A stretch of 41,204 nucleotides of DNA from the NCBI GenBank assembly GCA_951800645.1, contig CATOIK010000021.1, forward strand, positions 1 through 41,204, read 5' to 3'. How positions within the stretch are numbered: the stretch's first letter is position 1; each line of letters begins with the position of its first letter. The position numbers were made by a program, and so were the translations under genes. Positions 16,043 through 23,720 of this stretch are shown here, piece after piece. Source of the stretch: an uncultured Eubacteriales bacterium. Lineage in GTDB: Bacteria; Bacillota; Clostridia; Lachnospirales; Lachnospiraceae. A model generated the notes under the pieces. It was not told the DNA's origin. It saw only the letters and a program-made list of their open reading frames with translations, and did not search any database.

Positions 16043-18112
16043 ATGAAAGAGAAGATTATTTCCCTGGTTTCTCTGGACCCGGAGGCCGGGCGTTCGTATC
16101 AGGCGGAAGTGGAAAGCCTGTTTGGAGATCATGCCCAGGTGCGTATCTACAGCACCTTGAACGGTACGGCAGAAGGGACGCTTCCTAAAGCAGATCTGTA
16201 TGTGATTTCCACAGATGCATATGGCTCTGCAGAGGAGGTGGCCCGCCATGTGCCTATGGGAAGCGAGACCATGGCAATCGAAGTATCGTTCCGCTGGAGC
16301 GAGCTGCGGAAGCTGAAGGAAATTCCGGCGGGGGAGCGGGTGCTGTTTGTCAATATGACGCAGACGATGGCAAGGGAGGCCATTACCCAACTGCATCAGT
16401 TTGGAATCAATCACATTACCTTTCTGCCCTTTTATCCGGGTGCGGAACTGACGGAGGATATTTCTATTGCAGTGACGCCGGATGAAATCCGGTATGTGCC
16501 TGAGTCTGTGAAGACCGTGATCAACTTAGGACAACGCTCCTGTACCTCCGGCATGATGATCGAGATTGCCCTGCGGCTGGGGCTGGAGCATCTTTTGGAA
16601 ACGGAAAAATTTCAGGAGTATTTCCGGGATATTGCTACCAGCAACTACAGTTTTGACCAGATGTTTGCCCGGTCTATCCGGTTGGAAAGCCAGTTCCATA
16701 TTTTGATGGAGGTACTGGCAGAAGGTATAATCGGCGTTAACGAGCGGGGAGAAATCTTTGCCTGCAACCGTCATGCAGAGGAAATTGGCCGGGTCAGCGG
16801 CGAGATGATTCTGGGAAAGTGGGGAGATGAGGTATTTCCCTATATTCCATTTTCCGCCTGCTTAAAGGAGCGGCGGCGGATGGAAGCCCAGGTGCGGCGG
16901 ATTCACGGCGTAAATGTCAGCGTAGAGGTAGTGCCGGTTCTGCGGCAGGAGACCTGTATCGGCGCTTTTGCCATTCTCCAGAAGTTTAACGAGGCGGAGC
17001 GGCGGCAGAATGAACTGCGTGGGCAGTTGCTTAAGAAGGGCCATACGGCGAAGTACAGTTTTGACGATGTGATTGGCAAGTCGGAGGCCATCCGACAGAC
17101 CAAGGAAATCTTAAAGCGAATGGCTCTCAGCGAAAGTCCGGTTCTGCTGATTGGGGAGACAGGAACCGGAAAAGAACTGTTTGCCCATGCGATCCATCAG
17201 GCGTCTAAGCGAGGCGACGGCCCGTTTATTGCCATCAATGTGGCGGCAGTGCCGGAAAATTTGCTGGAAAGCGAGCTGTTTGGCTACGAGGAAGGGGCAT
17301 TTACCGGAGCAAAGAAAGGAGGCCGTCCTGGCCTGCTGGAATTCTCCCACAAAGGCACTTTGTTTTTGGATGAGGTGGAGGGCATGAGTCCTATGCTGCA
17401 GGTAAAGCTTTTGCGGGTGCTGCAGGAGCGGGAGATCATGCGGGTAGGCGGAGACCGGATCATCAATATAGATGTTCGGATTGTAGCTGCCACCAATGAA
17501 TCTCTGGAGCAGAAGGTAGAGGAAGGAAGCTTCCGCCGGGATTTATATTACCGGCTGAATACTCTGCCGGTAGTGATTCCGCCGCTGGAGGCCAGAGGAG
17601 ATGATATGTTTCTTCTGATGGAACGGTTTAAACAGGAACTGAACGGAGCATTTGAGCTTTCAGATGAAGTGAGAGCCTTTTTGAAGTCCTATTCCTGGCC
17701 GGGAAATATCCGTGAGCTGCGGAATGTGGTGGAGTATTTTGTATACACAGGCCATGAAGTGATTTCTATGGAAGATTTGCCCCATACGGTGTTGAAACAT
17801 AAGCGAGTAAAGCTGAGGCCGGTAATGGGTGTTTCCAGAGAGGCTGCAGCGCCGGTTCTGGCAGAGGATTCTTGTTCTGATTTCTGGTTTGTTTTGGAAC
17901 AGCTTTACCGGGCTTCTGAGGCAGGAGTTCCCCTGGGCAGGGAGAAACTTCTGGATATGGCCAGACAGGCTGGCCGTCCTATGTCCCAGTTGGAGGTGCG
18001 CAGGATACTGTCTGAGATGGCAGAAAAGGGCCTGGCTCTGGTTAGCCGGGGCAGAGGCGGAAGCCGGCTGACGCCGGAGGGAAAGGCTTTTTGGGAAAAC
18101 CGGGAAATGTGA
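16043..18112 (+). CDS. sigma-54-dependent transcriptional activator (PAS, AAA+, winged helix)
   Basis: A 689-residue enhancer-binding protein. An N-terminal sensory domain (about 1-200, resembling the PrpR-N type) is followed by a PAS domain (about 225-325) and an AAA+ domain with Walker A GETGTGKE (about 371-378), the sigma-54 contact loop GAFTGA (418-423) and Walker B LFLDEVE. The C-terminus (about 610-689) looks like a winged helix, not the usual Fis-type helix-turn-helix. It converts sigma-54 promoters to open complexes. Given its place next to rpoN and the divergent -24/-12 promoters 2 kb downstream, it probably controls the cysteine/persulfide genes, a role that CdsR-type activators have in other Firmicutes. 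Its ligand is unknown. Confidence 0.92.
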   Translation: MKEKIISLVSLDPEAGRSYQAEVESLFGDHAQVRIYSTLNGTAEGTLPKADLYVISTDAYGSAEEVARHVPMGSETMAIEVSFRWSELRKLKEIPAGERVLFVNMTQTMAREAITQLHQFGINHITFLPFYPGAELTEDISIAVTPDEIRYVPESVKTVINLGQRSCTSGMMIEIALRLGLEHLLETEKFQEYFRDIATSNYSFDQMFARSIRLESQFHILMEVLAEGIIGVNERGEIFACNRHAEEIGRVSGEMILGKWGDEVFPYIPFSACLKERRRMEAQVRRIHGVNVSVEVVPVLRQETCIGAFAILQKFNEAERRQNELRGQLLKKGHTAKYSFDDVIGKSEAIRQTKEILKRMALSESPVLLIGETGTGKELFAHAIHQASKRGDGPFIAINVAAVPENLLESELFGYEEGAFTGAKKGGRPGLLEFSHKGTLFLDEVEGMSPMLQVKLLRVLQEREIMRVGGDRIINIDVRIVAATNESLEQKVEEGSFRRDLYYRLNTLPVVIPPLEARGDDMFLLMERFKQELNGAFELSDEVRAFLKSYSWPGNIRELRNVVEYFVYTGHEVISMEDLPHTVLKHKRVKLRPVMGVSREAAAPVLAEDSCSDFWFVLEQLYRASEAGVPLGREKLLDMARQAGRPMSQLEVRRILSEMAEKGLALVSRGRGGSRLTPEGKAFWENREM

Positions 18113-18153
18113 AAAGGGAATACAAATTACAGATAAAAGATACGAGATAAGGC

Positions 18154-18201
18154 AGGGCCGGAAGTGTGTTTGGAACAGACTTCCGGCCCTCCTGTTTTTT
18201 A
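18154..18201 (+). terminator. rho-independent terminator after the activator gene
   Basis: AGGGCCGGAAGT and ACTTCCGGCCCT form a perfect 12-bp stem with a 13-nt loop, followed by CCTGTTTTTTATTT. It closes the rpoN-activator unit. Confidence 0.9.
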
Positions 18202-18335
18202 TTTCATAGGAACGTTCGCCCTATGAAACAAAAACGCTCCGCTGGATGCGCACTTCGCGCTTAAGGAAAATGTCTGCTGATGCAGACGCGCTCCGGCGCG
18301 AGAGTCCGGTAAACCGGACTCTTGTTTCATTTAAA
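18202..18335 (+). repeat. modular intergenic repeat, copy B (both modules)
   Basis: This is the full-length copy. Module 1 (18202-18262) has arms TTTCATAGG/CCTATGAAA and the GGATGCGCACTTCGCGC core. Module 2 (18264-18328) has three hairpins in a row: GTCTGC-TGAT-GCAGAC, CGCGC-TCCG-GCGCG and AGAGTCCGG-TAAA-CCGGACTCT. It lies between the convergent activator and CoA-disulfide-reductase genes, overlaps the end of the latter, and may add termination. Confidence 0.85.
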
Positions 18336-20033
18336 ATTGTATGCAGTCACAATCGGCTTCCGATTTTGAGTCTGGTCGTTAAAGTATTCGTAGAGACAGA
18401 TTCCCAAAAAGGAGCCGGTCAGGTTGTAAAGGTTTTTGTAGCCGCGGCCCTGCATCCGGCAGACGGCGTAATAGCTGCGCTGAGAACTGCGGCAGTGGAC
18501 ATATACCGGCACATCTTTTGGAACCTCATCCATCCGTTCTTTTAACTGGCTGAGAGGAATGTGATGAGCGCCCTTTATATGGCCCAACTCGTATTCTGCC
18601 GGTTCCCGCACATCCAGAATGTAAGCGCCGGATTCTGCCAGTTCCCGCACCTTGGTGACGGATACCTGGCGGTAACGGCCTTCCAGCAAGTTCAGGCCAG
18701 AGAGCGCAGCTATGTTGACTACATCCTTGGCAGTTCCAAAGACCGGAGAATAGCAGAGCTCCAGTTCTTTTAAATCCTCCAGATCTGCGCCCATGGTAAT
18801 CATGGAGGCGATGACATCGATCCGTCTGGCAACATCTCCTTTTCCAATGGCCTGGGCGCCCAGAATTTTCCCAGTAGGTACTTCAAACAGCAGTTTGAAG
18901 GCCATAAAATGAGCGTCCGGCATCAATCCTACTTTGTCATTGGTATAAATATAGGAAAAATCGAAAGGTATACCGGCTGCTCTGGCGGCTTTTTCATTTA
19001 AACCGGTGGAAGCGGCATTCTGTTCAAAAATGCGGATGCAGGAGGAAGCGATAAAGCCTTTGTTTCGTACAGGTCTGCCGCAGATGTGGTCTGCTGCAGA
19101 GCGGGCCTGGCGTTGAGCCGGACCTGCCAGAGCCAGGCGTCCCGGCTTGCCAAGAATGCTGTGGAAGCTTTCAATGGCATCGCCTACTGCGTATATATCC
19201 GGGTCGGAGGTCTGGAAGTTGTGGTTGACCCAGATGCCGCCGGTTTCTCCTATGGTAAGTCCGGCTTCCTGGGCCAGGGCAGTTTCTGGCCGCACCCCGA
19301 TAGCCATAATAACTACATCTGCATCCAGGGTTTTCTGCTGCCCATTCTGGCGGAAAATAACGGTGCGTTCCTGAATCTCTGTTAATGTGGCAGACAGGTG
19401 GAGGCTGATTCCATGATCCAGCATTTCTTTATGAAGGGTTTGGACCATATCGTAGTCAAAGGGCGCCATGATTTGATCGGTTCCTTCAATTAGAGAGATG
19501 CTGATGCCGGACATACTTAGATTTTCGGCTACTTCCACTCCGATGAAACCACCGCCGATTACCGTCGCTTTTTTAACCTGATTTTCGTCAATCCATTTCT
19601 TTAAGGCCCGGATGTCTGTTACATTGCGGACAGTAAATACATGGGGGTTGTGGATTCCGGCAATGGTTTTGGGCAGAATGGGGCTGGCGCCGGGGGAAAG
19701 CACCAGCTTGTCGTAGCATTCTGTGAATATTTCTCCGGAAGATAGATTTTTTACGGTAATTTGCTTGGCGTTCCGGTCGATGGCGGTTACCTGGCAATGG
19801 GTACGGGCCTGGATTTCATGCTGACGGAGGAATTTCTCCGGGGACATCAGAACCAGGGATTCACTGCTTGCTACAGTGCCGCTTAAAAGATAGGGCAGGG
19901 CGCAGTTGGAATATGAAACATGCTCTCCCTGTTCAAACATGATTATTTCTGCTTCAGAATCCAGCCTGCGGATGCGGGCAGCAGCGGAAGCGCCGCCGGC
20001 TACACCGCCGACAATTAAAATTCGTTTCTTCAT
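18327..20033 (-). CDS. CoA-disulfide reductase-like FAD oxidoreductase with C-terminal rhodanese domain
   Basis: A 568-residue protein of the CoADR-rhodanese type. The FAD motif is GGVAGGASAAARIRR (9-23), the single redox cysteine is Cys44 in SNCALPY, the NAD(P) motif is GGGFIGVEVAENL, and a dimerisation domain follows. A rhodanese domain is at about 475-560 with active Cys514 in the loop CRSSQRSY. Relatives reduce CoA disulfide, CoA persulfide or polysulfides with NAD(P)H, so a sulfane-sulfur role is likely. The start at 20033 has GAGGAGGG 7 bases upstream; a longer upstream reading has no support. It is transcribed away from the C-S lyase operon, and a good sigma-54 promoter lies 58-75 bases upstream. 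Confidence 0.92.
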   Translation of the reverse strand: MKKRILIVGGVAGGASAAARIRRLDSEAEIIMFEQGEHVSYSNCALPYLLSGTVASSESLVLMSPEKFLRQHEIQARTHCQVTAIDRNAKQITVKNLSSGEIFTECYDKLVLSPGASPILPKTIAGIHNPHVFTVRNVTDIRALKKWIDENQVKKATVIGGGFIGVEVAENLSMSGISISLIEGTDQIMAPFDYDMVQTLHKEMLDHGISLHLSATLTEIQERTVIFRQNGQQKTLDADVVIMAIGVRPETALAQEAGLTIGETGGIWVNHNFQTSDPDIYAVGDAIESFHSILGKPGRLALAGPAQRQARSAADHICGRPVRNKGFIASSCIRIFEQNAASTGLNEKAARAAGIPFDFSYIYTNDKVGLMPDAHFMAFKLLFEVPTGKILGAQAIGKGDVARRIDVIASMITMGADLEDLKELELCYSPVFGTAKDVVNIAALSGLNLLEGRYRQVSVTKVRELAESGAYILDVREPAEYELGHIKGAHHIPLSQLKERMDEVPKDVPVYVHCRSSQRSYYAVCRMQGRGYKNLYNLTGSFLGICLYEYFNDQTQNRKPIVTAYNFK

Positions 20034-20090
20034 AGAAACCCTCCTCATGATAGTTGTTCCATTTTGGATAAAACGGTTATGATATATAGG

Positions 20091-20107
20091 AAGCAAGAAG
20101 TATGCCA
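20091..20107 (-). promoter_or_regulatory. sigma-54 promoter (-24/-12) for the CoA-disulfide reductase gene
   Basis: Read on the minus strand, TGGCATACTTCTTGCTT matches the consensus TGGCAC-N5-TTGCW, with GG at 20106-20105 and GC at 20094-20093. The spacing is the strict sigma-54 spacing. It stands about 60 bases upstream of the start codon at 20033. Confidence 0.78.
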
Positions 20108-20181
20108 GAGCTGTTTGGGAGAAGCAAAGCAGAGAAAACCATGGAAAAGGAGAGGGAGAACTGGAAATGGTTGGTGATATT

Positions 20182-20240
20182 GGGTTAATGGTTAGAATAA
20201 TAGTTGTATAAATGGTTAAATAATTGGTTGTATGGTTAAA
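20182..20240. promoter_or_regulatory. direct repeats, candidate enhancer sites shared by two sigma-54 promoters
   Basis: Two imperfect direct repeats, TGGTTAGAATAATAGTTGTAT (20189-20209) and TGGTTAAATAATTGGTTGTA (20213-20232), are flanked by further GGTTA cores at 20183 and 20234. They lie about 75-135 bases from the minus-strand -24 element and about 105-160 bases from the plus-strand one, the normal range for enhancer-binding proteins. The rest of the 20034-20434 gap is AT-rich with no gene. Confidence 0.6.
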
Positions 20241-20342
20241 AATATAGGGGTGGGAAAAAGTGAAAAACGGAGGCGGAGAAATAAGGTACGATTTTAATGG
20301 AAAAATGGAGCAAAATAAAAAAATAGATAGATTTTTGGCTTT

Positions 20343-20358
20343 TGGCACGGCGCTTGCT
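20343..20358 (+). promoter_or_regulatory. sigma-54 promoter (-24/-12) for the C-S lyase operon
   Basis: TGGCACGGCGCTTGCT is a full match to the sigma-54 consensus TGGCAC-N5-TTGCW, with GG at 20344-20345 and GC at 20356-20357. The predicted transcription start is near 20370, about 65 bases before the C-S lyase ATG at 20435. Confidence 0.9.
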
Positions 20359-20434
20359 TTATATATTGGTGTAAACACAACTGACCGGCCGGCAGAAAAG
20401 GTTGTGAAAAAGGAGTAGGAAAGGAAAAGGGAAT

Positions 20435-21604
20435 ATGAAGTACGATTTTGATCAGGTGATTGACCGCACCAACAATCGTTCCTCAAAGTACGATGAGAGA
20501 ATCAAAAAATTCGGCACCATGGATGTAATCCCTCTCTGGGTGGCTGATATGGATTTTAAGACTGCTCAGCCTATCATCGACGCGGTGAAAGCAAAAGCAG
20601 AGGAAGGAATCTGGGGTTATACCTCTCGTCCGGACAGCTATTTTGAGGCCATCTGCAACTGGCAGGAGCGCCGCAACGGCTGGAAGATCGATCGGAGCCT
20701 GGTAAGCTGGGCATTGGGTGTGGTTCCAGCTATGGCAGCTATTTTACAGGTATTTACCGATCCCGGTGACAAAGTGCTGATTCAGACTCCGGTATACTCT
20801 GAGTTCTACGATATTACCGAGGCGTTGGGCCGTGAGGTAGTGGAGAACCAGTTGGCAGAAAAGGACGGTGCCTGGAGCATCGATTGGGAGGATTTTGAAG
20901 AAAAGGTTAAGGAAGTAAAAATCTTCCTGCTGTGCAGCCCCCACAATCCCCTGGGAATCGTGTGGACTCCGGAGCAGTTAAAGCGGATGGCAGAAATCTG
21001 TATGGCGAATCATGTTCTTCTGGTATCGGATGAGATTCATTCTGACCTGATTTTCCATGGAAAGAAGCATACGCCGACGGCTGTTGTTTCCGATGAGATT
21101 GGAAAGTATGTTATCAGTTGTATCTCCGGAACCAAGACATTTAACCTGGCAGGACTTCAGGCTTCCACTACCGTGTTTCCCAATGCAGAGATGAAGGCCA
21201 GATACGACAAATTCTGGTCCAGCATGGACATTCATAGAAACAACGCTTTCAGTTCTGTGGCTATGGAAGCAGCCTTCAACGAGGGCGAGGAGTGGCTGGA
21301 GCAGTTGCTGGTATACATAGACGGCAATTTCCAGTTTGTTAAGGAATACTGTGAGAAGCACATTCCTCAGATTAAGGTAAATGTGCCGGACGCAACCTAT
21401 CTGATGTGGCTGGACTGCCGGGAACTGGGCATGAGCAATGAGGAATTAAAAACATTTATGATTGAAAAAGCGAAGATCGGTCTGAATGAGGGATATACAT
21501 TTGGCAGAAGCCTGACAGGCTATATGAGACTGAACGCAGCCTGTCCCAGGAGTATTCTGGAGAAGGCTATGAAGCAACTGGAAGAAGCCGTGAAAGCGCT
21601 GTAG
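20435..21604 (+). CDS. MalY/PatB-family PLP-dependent C-S lyase (cystathionine/cysteine beta-lyase)
   Basis: A 389-residue fold-type I PLP enzyme. Family signs are the start KYDFDQVIDRTNNRSSKYD, PLWVADMDFKTA (about 31-42), CSPHNPLG (about 168-175), the cofactor aspartate in SDEIHSDL, and the Schiff-base Lys234 in SGTKTFNLAGLQ. MalY/PatB enzymes cleave the C-S bond of cystathionine, cysteine or S-conjugates to sulfide or thiol, pyruvate and ammonia by way of 2-aminoacrylate. It is the first gene after a near-perfect sigma-54 promoter and is followed by an SLC1-type symporter and ridA, which deals with 2-aminoacrylate. A role in using cysteine or cystine is the best reading; an aminotransferase is less likely. 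Confidence 0.9.
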   Translation: MKYDFDQVIDRTNNRSSKYDERIKKFGTMDVIPLWVADMDFKTAQPIIDAVKAKAEEGIWGYTSRPDSYFEAICNWQERRNGWKIDRSLVSWALGVVPAMAAILQVFTDPGDKVLIQTPVYSEFYDITEALGREVVENQLAEKDGAWSIDWEDFEEKVKEVKIFLLCSPHNPLGIVWTPEQLKRMAEICMANHVLLVSDEIHSDLIFHGKKHTPTAVVSDEIGKYVISCISGTKTFNLAGLQASTTVFPNAEMKARYDKFWSSMDIHRNNAFSSVAMEAAFNEGEEWLEQLLVYIDGNFQFVKEYCEKHIPQIKVNVPDATYLMWLDCRELGMSNEELKTFMIEKAKIGLNEGYTFGRSLTGYMRLNAACPRSILEKAMKQLEEAVKAL

Positions 21605-21625
21605 TTACAAAAAGGAGAAAAGAGT

Positions 21626-22876
21626 ATGAATGCAAAGAAGGTATGGGATAGTTATAAATTTCCATTGCTGCTGATCGGAGGAATCCTGATTGGCGCAGTG
21701 ATCGGGGCAGTATTTGGAGAGAAGGCAACCGTGCTTTCTCCGCTGGGAGACATTTTCCTGAACTTAATGTTTACAATCGTGGTGCCGATGGTGTACATTT
21801 CCATTACCACCGCAGTAGGCAACATGGTTAATATGAAACGGCTGGGCAAGATCCTTGGAAGTCTGGTGCTGACCTTTATTGTAACCGGCGCATTTGCAGC
21901 CGTAGTGGTACTTGCGGTAATCAATATCTGGCCTCCGGCAGCATCTACTGCCATTGAGATGGGTGCTGCAGAAATGGGCGAGATGTCCAGTCTGGGCGAT
22001 ATGATCGTAGGCGCGCTGACTGTTAATGATTTCAGCGGGCTGATGAGCCGCAGCAACATGCTTCCGCTCATTGTGTTCGCCATTATGTCCGGTCTGGCTG
22101 TAGCTGCCTGCGGCGGCGAGGACTGCCCGGCAGGAAAGCTTTTGAACAACTTAAACCAGATTGTTATGAAAATGGTGGATATGATCATGAAGCTGGCTCC
22201 CATCGGCCTGGGCGCATATTTTGCAAACCTGGTAGGCGAGTTTGGACCGCAGCTTATCGGCGATTATGGCCGCACCATGGCAATCTATTATCCGATGTGC
22301 GCCTTTTATTTCATCGTATTCTTCCCGCTGTACAGTTGGTTTGCAGCAGGAAAGACCGGCGTGAAACGGATGTTCAAAAACATTTTAAACCCGGCAGTAA
22401 CTGCATTTGCAACCCAGAGCTCCTGCGCTACCATTCCGGTAAACATGGAATCCTGTGAGAAAATCGGTGTTCCGGAGGATATTTACAATATTGTGCTTCC
22501 CATGGGAGCTACCATGCACATGGATGGCTCTGTGCTGTCTGCAATTACTAAGATTGCATTCCTGTACGGCGTGTTTGGTATGGAGTTTACAGGCGCAGGA
22601 ACCTACGCTATGGCGATTGCAGTTGCAGTCCTCAGCGCATTCGTGCTGTCCGGCGCACCGGGCGGCGGCCTGGTAGGCGAAATGCTGATTGTCAGCCTGT
22701 TCGGCTTCCCGGCAGAGGCGTTCCCGCTGATTGCTACTATCGGTTTTCTGGTTGACCCGGCAGCTACCTGCTTAAATGCCAGCGGCGATGCAGTGGCTTC
22801 TATGGTGATTGCCCGCCTTGTAGAAGGAAAAGACTGGCTGAAAGATAGAATTGCCAGTGGGAAGGCTGCAGCATAA
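21626..22876 (+). CDS. dicarboxylate/amino acid:cation symporter (SLC1/DAACS family)
   Basis: A 416-residue membrane protein with about eight spans and two re-entrant loops. Signature motifs are the serine-rich hairpin ATQSSCATIP (about 265-274) and the cation/substrate motif MGATMHMDGS (about 292-301), where most members have NMDG. Family members move glutamate, aspartate, C4-dicarboxylates, serine/threonine or cystine (TcyP) with Na+ or H+. AAAGGAG precedes the ATG, 21 bases after the C-S lyase. The context with C-S lyase, RidA and a redox protein favours cystine or another sulfur amino acid as substrate; glutamate/aspartate cannot be excluded. Confidence 0.88.
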   Translation: MNAKKVWDSYKFPLLLIGGILIGAVIGAVFGEKATVLSPLGDIFLNLMFTIVVPMVYISITTAVGNMVNMKRLGKILGSLVLTFIVTGAFAAVVVLAVINIWPPAASTAIEMGAAEMGEMSSLGDMIVGALTVNDFSGLMSRSNMLPLIVFAIMSGLAVAACGGEDCPAGKLLNNLNQIVMKMVDMIMKLAPIGLGAYFANLVGEFGPQLIGDYGRTMAIYYPMCAFYFIVFFPLYSWFAAGKTGVKRMFKNILNPAVTAFATQSSCATIPVNMESCEKIGVPEDIYNIVLPMGATMHMDGSVLSAITKIAFLYGVFGMEFTGAGTYAMAIAVAVLSAFVLSGAPGGGLVGEMLIVSLFGFPAEAFPLIATIGFLVDPAATCLNASGDAVASMVIARLVEGKDWLKDRIASGKAAA

Positions 22877-22939
22877 GCAAGAGCTTTTGCATCACTAAAG
22901 TTTCAGTATTGCAGAAAAAATAGAAAAGGAGAGATGACG

Positions 22940-23308
22940 ATGATCGTGATCGAGACAAAGAATGCTCCGGGAGCAATTGGGCCTTACTCTCAAGGCTTTG
23001 AAATAAACGGCGTGGTATATACCTCTGGCCAGATTCCCGTAGACCCGGCAAACGGCTGGGTGCCGGAGGGCATTGCGGCTCAGGCAGAGCAGAGCTGTAA
23101 AAATGTAGGCGCTATTTTAGAGGCAGCAGGCACCGGATTTGAAAAGGTATTTAAGACCACCTGTTTTCTGGCAGATATGGGAGATTTCGCCCAGTTTAAT
23201 GAAGTGTATGCTAGGTATTTTGTATCGAAGCCGGCCCGCAGCTGTGTTGCAGTAAAGACCCTTCCCAAGGGCGTACTGTGTGAGATTGAGGCAGTTGCAG
23301 TAAAATAA
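22940..23308 (+). CDS. ridA: RidA family 2-iminobutanoate/2-iminopropanoate deaminase
   Basis: A 122-residue YjgF/YER057c/UK114 protein with GAIGPYSQG near the N-terminus, the YTSGQIPVDP strand, and the conserved arginine in PARSCVAVKTLPKG (about 97-111) that binds the imine carboxylate. It hydrolyses reactive enamines and imines such as 2-aminoacrylate to pyruvate or 2-oxobutanoate and ammonia. This is the expected product-clearing step for the C-S lyase two genes upstream. The start at 22940 is preferred because AGGAG is 8 bases upstream; an ATG at 22934 is too close to it. It probably acts as a cytoplasmic trimer. Confidence 0.93.
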   Translation: MIVIETKNAPGAIGPYSQGFEINGVVYTSGQIPVDPANGWVPEGIAAQAEQSCKNVGAILEAAGTGFEKVFKTTCFLADMGDFAQFNEVYARYFVSKPARSCVAVKTLPKGVLCEIEAVAVK

Positions 23309-23324
23309 AAGGAGGAATAAAAAC

Positions 23325-23585
23325 ATGAAAGTCACAGTAGTAGGAAGTCATTTATGCCCGGATACCTTGTATGCGTTAAATAAGCTGGTAGAGGTAAAAG
23401 CAGATATTGAGTTTAAGAATATGTCCGCGTCTTTGCCGGATCTGAAGGTTTATCTGGCCCTGCGGGACAGCGAGCCGATGTATGAGGCAGTAAAGAAAAA
23501 TGGAGGCATTGGTATTCCCTGCTTCATTCTGGAGGACGGAACAAAGACCATGGATCTGGACGCAGTTTTGAATCAGGCAAAATAA
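23325..23585 (+). CDS. glutaredoxin-like small redox protein
   Basis: An 86-residue protein with a thioredoxin/glutaredoxin-like pattern (beta-alpha-beta start VTVVGSHLCPDT, then GGIGIPCFILEDG with a cis-proline-type turn). The position of the dithiol has Cys-Pro-Asp-Thr, so only one active-site cysteine (about residue 11) remains, with another cysteine at IPC in the cis-Pro loop. AAAGGAGG precedes the ATG. As the last gene of the sigma-54 operon with C-S lyase, symporter and RidA, it may reduce cystine or accept persulfide sulfur, which is inference. The family is known in clostridia but poorly characterised. Confidence 0.8.
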   Translation: MKVTVVGSHLCPDTLYALNKLVEVKADIEFKNMSASLPDLKVYLALRDSEPMYEAVKKNGGIGIPCFILEDGTKTMDLDAVLNQAK

Positions 23586-23600
23586 AGACGGATTGATAAG

Positions 23601-23643
23601 GCGGTGGAGCCGGCAGAAGATGCTGGTTCCGCCGCTTTTCTTT
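23601..23643 (+). terminator. rho-independent terminator of the sigma-54 operon
   Basis: GCGGTGGAGCCGGCA pairs with TGCTGGTTCCGCCGC (15 bp with G-T pairs), followed by TTTTCTTT. It starts 15 bases after the stop codon of the glutaredoxin-like gene. Confidence 0.9.
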
Positions 23644-23670
23644 GACACAGTTCCTGTACTGTTATATAAT
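23642..23670 (+). promoter_or_regulatory. consensus sigma-70-type promoter for the maturase-ackA unit
   Basis: TTGACA (23642-23647), a 17-base spacer and TATAAT (23665-23670) match the housekeeping consensus exactly. It begins at the end of the preceding terminator, so the next genes are transcribed separately from the sigma-54 operon and probably strongly. Confidence 0.92.
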
Positions 23671-23720
23671 TAAAGAAATGTTTTGCAGATTATGGACTGA
23701 GAAAGATGGGGAAAAGGGCA

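Noticed and set aside
18327..20486. A 719-residue reading that extends the CoA-disulfide reductase upstream by 151 residues
   Set aside because: The extension runs through the sigma-54 promoter and AT-rich repeats, has no ribosome-binding site and no homology-like pattern; GAGGAGGG before 20033 marks the real start.
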